Assembly (NCBI GenBank): GCA_016721085.1
Contig: JADKJI010000009.1
Span: 119,337 to 183,336 of the forward strand
Origin: Chitinophagaceae bacterium
GTDB lineage: Bacteria; Bacteroidota; Bacteroidia; Chitinophagales; Chitinophagaceae
Direction: 5' to 3'
DNA length: 64,000 bases
Below, piece after piece: positions 29,089 to 37,673 of this stretch. The translations under genes and the position numbers were made by a program. A model generated the notes under the pieces. The model worked only from the letters and a program-made list of their open reading frames with translations. It was not told the DNA's origin and did no database searches. Position 1 is the first letter of the stretch. Each line of letters begins with the position of its first letter.

Positions 29089-32000
29089 CTAGTTTTTAAA
29101 TGTAACATTCACTCCAAAGTTGATACCACGTGGAGTAGCCAGTGAACCATAATCAATACCGAAGGAACCTGCTCCTAATGTGGCATTGGAGTTAGCATTC
29201 ACCGCTGGATCCAAACCAGTATAATTGGTTATGAGGATTAGGTCGGTACCTGTTACAAATACTCTTGCATTTGAAAACAGTTTTGACCTTCTCAGCATTT
29301 TTTCAGGGAATGTATAATTAAGTGTGGCATCTCTTAGTCTCCACCAATACACATCATGCTCTACATAATCAACAGCGAGGGCACGGCTTACATAGATGTC
29401 GTTGTTGTAATAAGGTACAATAGGAATAGTGTTTTTTGTTGGGTTAGCAGTTTCCTGCAATCCATCATTCAATACGCCATCATACACAATTGGTTTTTCC
29501 CTGTCGAGAGTACGTTTGCTAAGACCAACGTTTGTCATCCAGATTTCATTCGCATTCAGGATATCACCACCCACTTTCACATCCCAAAGGAAGGAGAAGC
29601 TGAGGTTTTTATAACTGAAGACGTTGGTGATACCTAATGTGTAATCTGGGTTACGGTCTCCGATTTTTTTGTAATCAGGATTAACTAATGGGAATCCGTT
29701 AGTTGGATCTATCAGAATTTGTCCTGCTGCATTTCTTGAATAATCCTGACCAGTCATCTGTGTGATATTACCATCGCGGGTGATACCAGCGCGGAAGTTA
29801 CCGATCCAGGTATCTGAGTTATAGAATTCAGGAATGTTTCCAGGAAGTTTTGTTACCCTGTTCTGCATTTTGGTAAAGTTCACCAGCATTCTCCATTGGA
29901 AGCTTGGTGTTTTTACAGGGATAGCATTCATTGATACTTCATAACCGGTATTTTTTGTATCGGCGATATTAGAAGTATTCAGAACGAATCCGGTTGCATA
30001 ACTCAAACGAACCAGACGAACGATCTGGTCGAGGTTGAGGGTGCGATAGTATGATGCATCAAATCCAAGACGACGATTGAAGAACTGCAATTCTGCACCT
30101 ACTTCAAATGTTTGTTGTCTTTCAGGTTTGATGAATGGATTATTATTGGTGAATCCATAAGCATAACCACCACCACTTGTCAGCTGTGTTGTATAAGCTG
30201 ATTGAGTGGAATAAGGCAATACGTCTTTAGCTGTTTCAGCATAAGATCCCCTGATCTTACCGAAAGAAAGGACATTAGATCCTTTTGCAATAAGATCACT
30301 GAATACGAAGGCGATACTTGCAGAAGGGTAGAAGAAAGAACGGGAACTGGCTGGAAGGGTAGAAGTCCAGTCATTTCTTCCTGTAAAGTTCAGGTAAACG
30401 ATATCGTTAAAGTTCAGGTTATATTCTCCGAAAATACCTTGTACTCTGCGGATGGTTAAGGTATCACGACCGGTTTCGCGGCTGGTAGCGAAGAATTTAG
30501 GATTGGTATTATTGATATCGTTAAGTTCTTTATTATATAAGCTATCACCACGGGTACTGAAGTTCATCCAGGTATAGTCGTCATTGGCAGCACCTACACG
30601 AAGGGTGCTCTTGAACTTGCCGATATTCTTCTTCATAGTGGTTAGGAAGATACCACTGTAACCACGGTATTTCTCTGTACCATTTTCAACGCGACCTGCA
30701 GTAGATCCGTAAGTCCTGTTGAGTTGTGATTCTGGATGGTAGAAATAGTTAGCGAACATTGAGTAAACGTCGGCACCACCTCTTACTGTGAAGTTCAACC
30801 AACTGGTGGCATCATAAGAAGCTGTCATGTTGAAGAACAAGCGATGGTTTACATCATACGACCTGTTTTTGTTTACGTCGAAGTATGGGTTGTCCAATTC
30901 TGCAAAGTTGGGGTCATCCACAACCTTACGACGAGTACCGTCTGTTTTCAGGTAATTTTTCGCATCGTCATCCATTGGCCATAGCAATAGGTTCTGAAGA
31001 AAACCACCGGCACCTTTAAAGGCCTTATCGTTACGTGTGTACGTATAGGCGATACTGGTAGTGAGGTCGATATTTTTTGCTGGTTTGTTTACCATGGTAA
31101 CCCTACCGCTGTACATTTTGTAGCGGGAATTAGGGATAACACCTTTCTGGTCCCTCGCAGTTAAAGATCCTCTCCAGGTTGTCTTCTGAACACCACCCTC
31201 TAATGTAAGGGTATGTTTTTGGTTGAAACCAGTTTGGAAGAAGTCTTTCACATTGTCGAAAAGCTGAGTGCCAGGAGTATATTTTGGTCCGAAGAAATTT
31301 CTGGTATTAGCAACGGCTCCATTATTACCGTTGTCGTAAATTCTTTGAACATCAGGGAAACGGTAGGCTTTTTCGAGGCGGAAACTATTATCGTAAGAAA
31401 CTTTCAGCTTACCAGATTTACCTTTCTTAGTAGTAATGATGATGGCACCGCTACCTGCTTCGATACCATAAAGGGCTGTTGCTTCTGGTCCTTTAAGGAT
31501 ATTCACCGATTCAATATCGTCGGGGTTGATATCGGCAGCGCGGTTGGTATAGTCATTATTCCTGTTTGGTTGGTCGGTAGATAAGCGGCCCTGGTTAAAG
31601 GATCCGTTATTTACCGGAAGACCATCCACAATAATGAGTGGGGAGTTATTTCCGGAGAGGGAGTTAAAACCTCTTAAAACGATTTGAGAGGAGGCACCTG
31701 GAGCACCACTTGAAGAGGTAACGGTAACACCTGCAGCACGACCTTGTAAGGCATTGAAGAAGTTCTCCCTTTGTGTTTGGGAAATTTCTTCACCTTTCAC
31801 TTCCTGGCTGGAGAAACCCTGTCCTCTTTTTTCTTTTTTAATACCCAGTGCTGTTACTGTTACTTCGCTGAGCACCCGGTTATCTTTCTGCATTTTAAAA
31901 GAGACAGCCGTAACATCCCCAACAGTAAAAGTCTGTTTGGTGTAACCGATAAGGCTGATTTCAAGCACCTGGCCTTTATTGGCCTTTACGGTGAAATTAC

Positions 32001-32175
32001 CGCTGATATCGGTGATGGCTCCTTTGGAGGTTCCTTTCACCGAAACACTAACATTGGCGAGCGGCGCCCCATCTTCATCTGTAATCTTCCCTTTCAGGAT
32101 TCTTTCCTGTGCAGTAAGGGAAAGCGTACAAATCAGCAACAGAAAGGTCGTTGCCCATTGCAGCATTTTTCTCAT
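29089..32175 (-). CDS. susC: SusC/RagA family TonB-linked outer-membrane protein
   Basis: A TonB-dependent importer of about 1028 residues from the ATG at 32175 (MRKMLQWATTFLLLICTLSLTAQ signal peptide); an ATG at 32193 would add six residues. Domains: carboxypeptidase-regulatory-like (about 26-105: LKGKITDEDGAPLANVSVSVKGTSKG), plug (about 110-235: FFNALQGRAAGVTVTSSSGAPGASSQIVLRGFNSLSG, PLIIVDGLPVN, VNILKGPEATALYGIEAGSGAIIITTKKGK), then the barrel ending in GVNVTFKN. It pairs with the downstream SusD. No glycosidase, sulfatase or peptidase lies nearby, so the nutrient is unknown. Confidence 0.93.
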   Translation of the reverse strand: MRKMLQWATTFLLLICTLSLTAQERILKGKITDEDGAPLANVSVSVKGTSKGAITDISGNFTVKANKGQVLEISLIGYTKQTFTVGDVTAVSFKMQKDNRVLSEVTVTALGIKKEKRGQGFSSQEVKGEEISQTQRENFFNALQGRAAGVTVTSSSGAPGASSQIVLRGFNSLSGNNSPLIIVDGLPVNNGSFNQGRLSTDQPNRNNDYTNRAADINPDDIESVNILKGPEATALYGIEAGSGAIIITTKKGKSGKLKVSYDNSFRLEKAYRFPDVQRIYDNGNNGAVANTRNFFGPKYTPGTQLFDNVKDFFQTGFNQKHTLTLEGGVQKTTWRGSLTARDQKGVIPNSRYKMYSGRVTMVNKPAKNIDLTTSIAYTYTRNDKAFKGAGGFLQNLLLWPMDDDAKNYLKTDGTRRKVVDDPNFAELDNPYFDVNKNRSYDVNHRLFFNMTASYDATSWLNFTVRGGADVYSMFANYFYHPESQLNRTYGSTAGRVENGTEKYRGYSGIFLTTMKKNIGKFKSTLRVGAANDDYTWMNFSTRGDSLYNKELNDINNTNPKFFATSRETGRDTLTIRRVQGIFGEYNLNFNDIVYLNFTGRNDWTSTLPASSRSFFYPSASIAFVFSDLIAKGSNVLSFGKIRGSYAETAKDVLPYSTQSAYTTQLTSGGGYAYGFTNNNPFIKPERQQTFEVGAELQFFNRRLGFDASYYRTLNLDQIVRLVRLSYATGFVLNTSNIADTKNTGYEVSMNAIPVKTPSFQWRMLVNFTKMQNRVTKLPGNIPEFYNSDTWIGNFRAGITRDGNITQMTGQDYSRNAAGQILIDPTNGFPLVNPDYKKIGDRNPDYTLGITNVFSYKNLSFSFLWDVKVGGDILNANEIWMTNVGLSKRTLDREKPIVYDGVLNDGLQETANPTKNTIPIVPYYNNDIYVSRALAVDYVEHDVYWWRLRDATLNYTFPEKMLRRSKLFSNARVFVTGTDLILITNYTGLDPAVNANSNATLGAGSFGIDYGSLATPRGINFGVNVTFKN

Positions 32176-32245
32176 AATAGTCGTTTTAAGCATTACATAT
32201 TTAAGAAAGACAATCAAAAAATCGATTATGCTGTACGGCAAACAT

Positions 32246-32282
32246 GTACTATAGTATATTAATCCTTCAGATGCTATAGTAC
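32246..32282. promoter_or_regulatory. Candidate operator or stem-loop upstream of susC
   Basis: Perfect 9-bp inverted arms (GTACTATAG at 32246-32254, CTATAGTAC at 32274-32282) separated by 19 bases. The right arm contains the stop codon of the DeoR-family gene, and the left arm lies about 70 bases upstream of the susC start. The spacing of about 28 bases between arm centres fits a dimeric regulator bridging two sites. DeoR-family proteins do this, so it is a candidate autoregulatory operator; a weak stem-loop is the alternative. Confidence 0.4.
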
Positions 32283-33023
32283 TTTAATGCCAGCTTCAAC
32301 ATAGGGTTTCAATAGGGGATCGGTTGGTAGTAATTCAGTGATCAGGATATCGATTTTACCGATTGGACAAACGTGTATCGGTTGGACGGAATTTATTTTT
32401 TCGGCTATAGTTAGACAGACGATTTTTTTAGCGGATCCAATCATGGCTTTTTTTATCTGCACCACATCCCAGTCATTATCGGTGATGCCATGGTTGGTAT
32501 CAATAGCGTTGATACCCAGGAAGCAGATGTCTGCATTTATCTGGTGTATCTTAGCGATAGCATCGGCGCCAACAGTGATCTTAGAGTTTTTAGAAACCTT
32601 ATCTCCAATCATTATCACTTCAATATTTGGGTGATACATGTATTCAAGAATGGCCGGTAGGCTTCCTGAAATAAAAGTGGCCCTTAGTTCCTTCGGAAGA
32701 CTTCGGGCTAATTCAAGAATAGTTGTTCCTCCACTTGTGAGTACAAACATGCCATCATGAATAAGACTGGCTGCTTTTTGAGCTATGATTTTTTTCTGGT
32801 TCTGTGAGTAAACGTTGCTGACGCTGTAATAAAGCTGGTTGAAGGATTGCGAAAGGGCACCGCCATGAACTTTTATCACTTTGCCGGTTTCTGCAAGTTC
32901 TTGCAAGTCCCGCCTGATGGTATCTTCAGATACATTTACCTCCTGGCACAGCGTTGAGGACAACACTTTATTGTGCAGGTTTACCTGATGGAGAATATAC
33001 GCCTGGCGTTCTCTTTTAAGCAT
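32274..33023 (-). CDS. DeoR/GlpR-family transcriptional regulator
   Basis: A 249-residue repressor of the DeoR family. The N-terminal helix-turn-helix (residues 3-57) includes LKRERQAYILHQVNLHNKVLSSTLCQEVNVSEDTIRRDLQELAETGKVIKVHGGAL. The C-terminal DeoRC sugar-phosphate sensor domain has SGGTTILELARSL, ISGSL, IMIGDKVSKNSKITVG and FLGINAIDTNHGITDNDW. Such proteins sense phosphorylated sugars. It is the first gene before susC (98-base gap, same strand), so it probably controls the SusCD-DUF4397 operon, which points to a sugar as the transported nutrient. Confidence 0.9.
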   Translation of the reverse strand: MLKRERQAYILHQVNLHNKVLSSTLCQEVNVSEDTIRRDLQELAETGKVIKVHGGALSQSFNQLYYSVSNVYSQNQKKIIAQKAASLIHDGMFVLTSGGTTILELARSLPKELRATFISGSLPAILEYMYHPNIEVIMIGDKVSKNSKITVGADAIAKIHQINADICFLGINAIDTNHGITDNDWDVVQIKKAMIGSAKKIVCLTIAEKINSVQPIHVCPIGKIDILITELLPTDPLLKPYVEAGIKVL

Positions 33024-33110
33024 TAGTTGCGGTTACTGTGTCAAAAATAAGGGGAAAAACCGCAAAAAACCGCACTGGGAGGTTAAAAAAGTAGGAGGAA
33101 GGGGTAAAAA

Positions 33111-33316
33111 GTTCAAGATGTTCCAAAGTTGAATGGGTTCCAGAGGGCCTACTAATAGCAGGCAGTCTGTTTAGTTATTCTATTAACCGCAGAGGCGCAG
33201 AGACGCGGAGGAAAGTCCCTGCGTCTCTGCGCCTCTGCGGTTAAATTCTTACCCATACTAACTTTTACTATTAGTAAGTCCTCTGGAACCCATTGAACCT
33301 ATTAAACCTCTTGAAC
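33111..33316. repeat. Composite ~206-bp palindromic element (copy 2)
   Basis: Same architecture as the element at 26502-26709. A left arm starts GTTCAAGATGTTCC and contains GGTTCCAGAGGGCCTACTA. A central perfect 23-bp hairpin follows (33184-33206 with 33221-33243, loop 14). The right arm contains AGTAAGTCCTCTGGAACC and ends CTTGAAC at 33316, immediately before the stop codon of the next minus-strand gene. Here it separates two tandem genes and no convergent pair is involved. Confidence 0.8.
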
Positions 33317-33772
33317 TTACTTGAAGGCAAACCTCGCCGTCACCGCAAACGCATCCGGAATAAACGCCACTTTTGGGATGATATCGAGTTCGGGTTTCCA
33401 GTCGAGGGAGAGATTTAGAGGGATGGCAGGGAATTTATAGTCGAGGCCGATGATACCGGTAGGACCGAGATAAGTATTCTTATCCTGAAAGCCTACATAG
33501 GCACCAGCGCCATAGAACCAACCGAAGCCTTCGGGTTTGAAGGGCCGATGGATTTCCATGAGGCCACCGATTCCGAATCGGGAGCCAAAGGAAACAAGAC
33601 CTTCTATGGCAGTCTGCTGTGTTACAAAATACTTTGCACTAACGGAGTTGTTAAGGGTTGGAGTGGAATTACTAAGCCTTACACCTACTGCGAATTTATA
33701 GTCCTGCGCAGAAGCGGTATTCACAACTGCCAGCAATAACAAAAATCCAAAGATTAAGAATGTCCTTTTCAT
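33317..33772 (-). CDS. Small outer-membrane beta-barrel-like protein
   Basis: From the ATG at 33772 the protein is about 151 residues: signal peptide MKRTFLIFGFLLLLAVVNTASAQ, then alternating hydrophobic strands (YKFAVGVRLS, SVSAKYFVTQQTAIEGLVSFG, FGIGGLMEIHRPF, GFGWFYGAGAYVGF, GPTGIIGLDYKF, LNLSLDWKPEL) ending in FAVTARFAFK with a terminal aromatic-lysine. The pattern resembles small OmpA/OmpW-like barrels of Bacteroidota; no specific function is evident. An upstream start 15 codons earlier has no signal-peptide character. Confidence 0.72.
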   Translation of the reverse strand: MKRTFLIFGFLLLLAVVNTASAQDYKFAVGVRLSNSTPTLNNSVSAKYFVTQQTAIEGLVSFGSRFGIGGLMEIHRPFKPEGFGWFYGAGAYVGFQDKNTYLGPTGIIGLDYKFPAIPLNLSLDWKPELDIIPKVAFIPDAFAVTARFAFK

Positions 33773-33874
33773 GTTGTCCAGTTTACGGGAATGAATCGAA
33801 AATAATGCCAGCGCCATAAATCGGCTACTTAGGGGATGGGTTATAGATATATTTTAACAATAAGGGGAGTCAGG

Positions 33875-35512
33875 TCAATCGCCAAATAATTCAAACTTGG
33901 TTTTTGGTCTGCGGATATCCAACCATTTAAAATTGCGAAGTGTTCTTTCAGCTTCAGGTACCTGACTTATAGGATACATAGTTCCTTTCACTTCACTGAT
34001 GAATACCACTTCATTCAGGGCTTTGTCTTTAAATCGAAGATCGATGATATCGCCGGAAGCTTTATTCAATCCCACCAGTGAAGAATCTTCGTCCTTTATA
34101 TAGTAGATGCTTTCGGCATTACCCTTTGCCCGCATATAGTCAATGGTTCCATCCTTGAAATAACCGAAGAGCCTGTTGCCTCTTATTTGGTTATACATAT
34201 TCTCACCCGATTTATTTATCAGGAAACCATTTTCAAAAACATTCAGTCGTTCTGCTTTCTTATTCTTTGTAAAGAGATAGATGGTATCTCCTGTAACCTG
34301 GTTATCGTTGGCCCAAACAATCGGCTCCTGGAATAATTTGAAAATGGAATCTTTACCCGAATAGAAGAGACTATCGGAAACTGCTTGTAAGGAATCTGAG
34401 AATATGCGCACATTACGATAGGCCTGGAAGTAGCGGTCGCTACTATCTTCTTTCTTCGGTTCATTCACGGCCATCACCATCGTGCCTTTGATAGTATCTT
34501 TTAAAACGATGCTGTCTTTTGCCATGGGTAGCAGACTGAGTTTTCCGGAGAATAAGGTGTCGGCTGTAATATATATGGAGTCGGCTTCCTGTTTCAGTAT
34601 CATCAACGGATGTTGGGTAGCCCTGAAATTTCCTTCCTTCCGGTTGGCTTCAATAAGGTTAGCTAGTACTGATATTCCCTGAGCGGTATCGGTATATACT
34701 GCATTTCCTTTGAGGATATTCTTTCCGGTGTTATCGTCGGTCTGTATCTCATTGGCTACTACTTTCACAGCACCATCTTCGATTGTGGAGCGTTTATTCA
34801 GATAAGCTTTCTTATTCTTCAAATCGTAGAACCCATCTGTCGTCCTTATCTTACGATGGGCACTGTCTTCAATAAGTGTCTGAGCAATAAAGGTGGCAAG
34901 TTCGTTATCAGTGTTATATAATAAGGAGTCTGTCTTCAATATATACTTAGGATCGGTGAGTACCACATTCTTCTTGAAATAAACATCTTTTAAATCAGCA
35001 TAATACGTGGCTTCCCTGCTGGTGAGTACTGATTCGCCATTCACTACGCGACCGCCATTATGATATTCCCCGATCTTCTGGTTCATATCATATTGTACTT
35101 CTTCTGAAAAAAGACTGCTATGTCCGTCGGTAAGCTTTACTTTCTTTTTCAGGATGGCAATACGGGTGTCTACATAATAGAGCAGGTATTGCGCATAGGT
35201 ATTAACGGTATCGGCGTCATTTATATGTACGTTGCCGAAGGCTTCGATAATACGTAGACTCTTATTGTAGACGGCACTATCGCAATAGAAAAGGGAAGAA
35301 GCTTCTTTCAGTCTTACATTACCCACCAGCATCTGGAGTTCGGTAGTAGAATCGATTCTACGGAATCCGTTTTTGTCGGCATTCAATATCTCAACCAACC
35401 GCATAGTATCGGCCGCTATAGGTGATGGCGGAAGAGGGGGAGGAGCTACCTGTGCTAAACCGGTTACCCGGAAACAACAAAGAATAATTAAAACAAAAAC
35501 AACTCTGCTCAT
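33875..35512 (-). CDS. OstA-like protein (LptA/LptD N-terminal type domain)
   Basis: A 545-residue exported protein. A signal peptide (VVFVLIILCCFRVTGLAQ) and a proline-rich linker (APPPLPPSPIA) precede repeated OstA-like beta-jellyroll blocks: LVGNVRLKEASSLFYCDSAVYN, EAFGNVHINDADTVNTYAQYLLYY, YADLKDVYFKKNVVLTDPKY and ILKGNAVYTDTAQGISVLAN. Proteins of this fold form the periplasmic lipopolysaccharide bridge. In Bacteroidota this large OstA-like protein is often near MCE, amidase and LptD genes, as here. It is likely to be involved in envelope lipid transport, though the exact step is inferred. Confidence 0.85.
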   Translation of the reverse strand: MSRVVFVLIILCCFRVTGLAQVAPPPLPPSPIAADTMRLVEILNADKNGFRRIDSTTELQMLVGNVRLKEASSLFYCDSAVYNKSLRIIEAFGNVHINDADTVNTYAQYLLYYVDTRIAILKKKVKLTDGHSSLFSEEVQYDMNQKIGEYHNGGRVVNGESVLTSREATYYADLKDVYFKKNVVLTDPKYILKTDSLLYNTDNELATFIAQTLIEDSAHRKIRTTDGFYDLKNKKAYLNKRSTIEDGAVKVVANEIQTDDNTGKNILKGNAVYTDTAQGISVLANLIEANRKEGNFRATQHPLMILKQEADSIYITADTLFSGKLSLLPMAKDSIVLKDTIKGTMVMAVNEPKKEDSSDRYFQAYRNVRIFSDSLQAVSDSLFYSGKDSIFKLFQEPIVWANDNQVTGDTIYLFTKNKKAERLNVFENGFLINKSGENMYNQIRGNRLFGYFKDGTIDYMRAKGNAESIYYIKDEDSSLVGLNKASGDIIDLRFKDKALNEVVFISEVKGTMYPISQVPEAERTLRNFKWLDIRRPKTKFELFGD

Positions 35513-35513
35513 C

Positions 35514-36503
35514 TTATTGATTCCCTTTGGTGCCAGTGCTATCGAACAAAGGCGCGGTCAGCGGGACTGACTTATCTTTTTTTCCGAATACGGATACGTT
35601 AACATAGCGTTTCGGATGTGTTTTTAAATCGTCGAGCAAAGTAGTCAAACTCCGGTTAGTTTGTCTTAGTTCATCATATAATTTGCGTTCATTTAACAGG
35701 GCGCCGATGGTGCCATTGGGGTTATTCACCTTGGCGATGGTCTGTTCCAGTTGGGCCATAGTCTTCTTCATGGTTTCGATAGTCTGGGCTATCTCGGCAT
35801 CGGCTAACTGTTTGGTAGCTTTCTGAACATTCGATAGGGAAGAATCTATCTTGCCGTTGTTCTTCTCCAGGTTGCCGGTAATGCTTTCAACATGGTTCAA
35901 TGTTTTGCCAATGAACCATTCTGTGTGTTCAGCAGGTCCTTCAAACGTTGAGAAGAAGTGTTGAGGTTAGCAACGATGGATTCGATATTGTTTTTTCTAT
36001 TGGGACCAATTACTGAATTCAGTTTCATAATAACTGCTTCCAATGCTATCAAGGTCTTATTGATATTATCAACAGCAGGGGTCAAAGTGCTTTTTACTGA
36101 AGACATCATATCGGGTGAGAGAATTACCTGAAGGGTATCTCCTTCATTGATATATTTTGGACTTGTGCCCAAGGTTATTTTAACAGAAGTGGTTCCCAGA
36201 AGGGTTTTATCTGATGAGGCGAAGGAGTTAGTGGGAATATTGATGTCTTTGGTAAGGGTGATAGTTACGATAATACCACTTAGGTTTTTGTCTTGCTTCC
36301 AGGTCACCAACGCGTCCAATCTGATAGCCATTGGCATAAACAGGGCTGGAAACCGCCAGTCCGTCTACATTCGGGAATACGGCATAGATAGTATTGCTTC
36401 TTTCTGTGATATTCTTTCCTTTCAGGAAATTGAATCCCAGAATCAGTAAGGTTATAGATACAGCGGTAAGGGCGCCTACTTTAGTCTCGTTTGATACCTT
36501 CAT
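35514..36503 (-). CDS. MCE/MlaD family lipid-transport protein, two frameshifts
   Basis: A single-pass inner-membrane protein with one MCE domain. From the ATG at 36503: MKVSNETKVGALTAVSITLLILGFNFLKGKN (anchor), then TIYAVFPNVDGLAVSSPVYANGYQIGRVGDLE (MCE). The frame then slips at plus-strand 36283-36300 and resumes with KNLSGIIVTITLTKDINIPTNSFASSDKTLLGTTSVKITLG. It slips again at the T run 35902-35907 before TLNHVESITGNLEKNNGK. The C-terminal part is helical and coiled-coil-like (NINKTLIALEAVIMKLNSVI, QTIETMKKTMAQLEQTI). The joined length of about 328 residues is normal. It abuts the OstA-like gene. Confidence 0.87.
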
Positions 36504-36632
36504 ACAGGATGTTGTTAATTGGCAGGAAATCGTTGGTGCAATCAAAACTTGGGTTGCAGTGTTTCCGGCACAAAAATAGCAAAAATGAACTGGGAAGCCA
36601 GTTCATTTTATAAATGGGGTAGAATAGGTGTT

Positions 36633-37592
36633 TTACTTCCTTTTACTATTGCCGGAATTGCTGCTTGCAGGTTTAGTGGAAGAGGTCTGGTTCTTTGCAG
36701 CCTCAATGGTGCTTTTATAGCGTTTTATGGCGGCAAATACGTTTTCAGCCACTTCTTCTTGTCCTTCCGGACTGTTCAAGTATTGCTCTTCCTTTTTATT
36801 TGTTATGAATCCTGTCTCGACCAAGATGCTGGGCATTGCTGTAGCTTGTAGTACCCAAATGCCTTCCCAGGTACGTTGCTTTACGCCCGTACTTACGCGA
36901 CCTGCGTTATTGAATTCTTCTTCCACCATAGAAGCCAGAAGGAAGCTTTTATCGAAGTACTTTTTTGTCCATAGTAAGGATTTCGCCTTGAACTCCGGGT
37001 CATTGATATTTGGAACATATTCTGTTGAATCTTCCAATACCTGTTCCCCAACAAATTCTCCTTTTTCATCCGTTCTGTCTGCAGCCCATATATATGTTTC
37101 AGTTCCGTAGCGGGTATCGTTAGGGGTAGTGTAGTAGGAGTATTTAGCTACTTTACGTGTTTTTTCTTGCGGTTCTTACCCTTACCTACATAGTAGGTTT
37201 CTTTTGTAACCGATGAATTTGCTATGTTTGATAGCGGGCATTGCATTTACGTGTATGGATACGAAAAGATCACCAGCGTTTTTATTAGCAAAATCAGCCC
37301 GCCATGGATTGGCAGTGAACACATCTTCTGTTCGGGTATAGAGCACTTTCATTTCTGGAAATGCTTTCTCCAATTTTTTCCCAATCTGAAGAGCTATGTC
37401 AAGGGTAATATCTTTTTCGTAGGAGAACGCACCTTTTGCACCTGCGGCTTTACCACCATGACCTGCGTCAATGATAATAGTTTTAAGACCTGTTCGCTGT
37501 GGAGGTTTAATAGTTGCAGGTTCTTTCAGGAACGATGCCAATAATATAATAAATGCCAGAGCGCCGGCCGGTATCAGGAGTTTTTTCAACAT
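36633..37592 (-). CDS. N-acetylmuramoyl-L-alanine amidase (Amidase_3), two compensating frameshifts
   Basis: A zinc peptidoglycan amidase that cleaves the muramoyl-alanine bond. An N-terminal anchor or signal (LLIPAGALAFIILLASFL) precedes IIIDAGHGGKAAGAKG (first zinc His), the Glu of SYEKD, VSIHVNAMP (second His) and the catalytic Glu in SILVETGFITNKKEE. The frame breaks at plus-strand 37195-37205 (one extra A) and is restored at 37160-37166 (one missing A). The two parts lie in the same frame, and reading through gives YYVGKGKNRKKKTRKVAKYSYYTT. Joined length is about 320 residues with a lysine/serine-rich tail. Confidence 0.88.
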
Positions 37593-37651
37593 AATAAGAC
37601 GTAGAATTAATGGAGTAACTAATCTTCACATATTCTTAATGCATTAATAGT

Positions 37652-37659
37652 TATTTTTG
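37652..37659 (+). promoter_or_regulatory. Candidate -7 element before lptD
   Basis: TATTTTTG fits the TAnnTTTG box and ends 14 bases before the lptD ATG. No good TTTG box is found at the usual distance upstream, so support is partial. Confidence 0.3.
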
Positions 37660-37673
37660 CCACCTACTGCATT

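Noticed and set aside
37160..37205. Programmed frameshift in the amidase gene
   Set aside because: Two opposite one-base slips 40 bases apart in A runs, with no slippery heptamer plus structure, fit sequencing error better.
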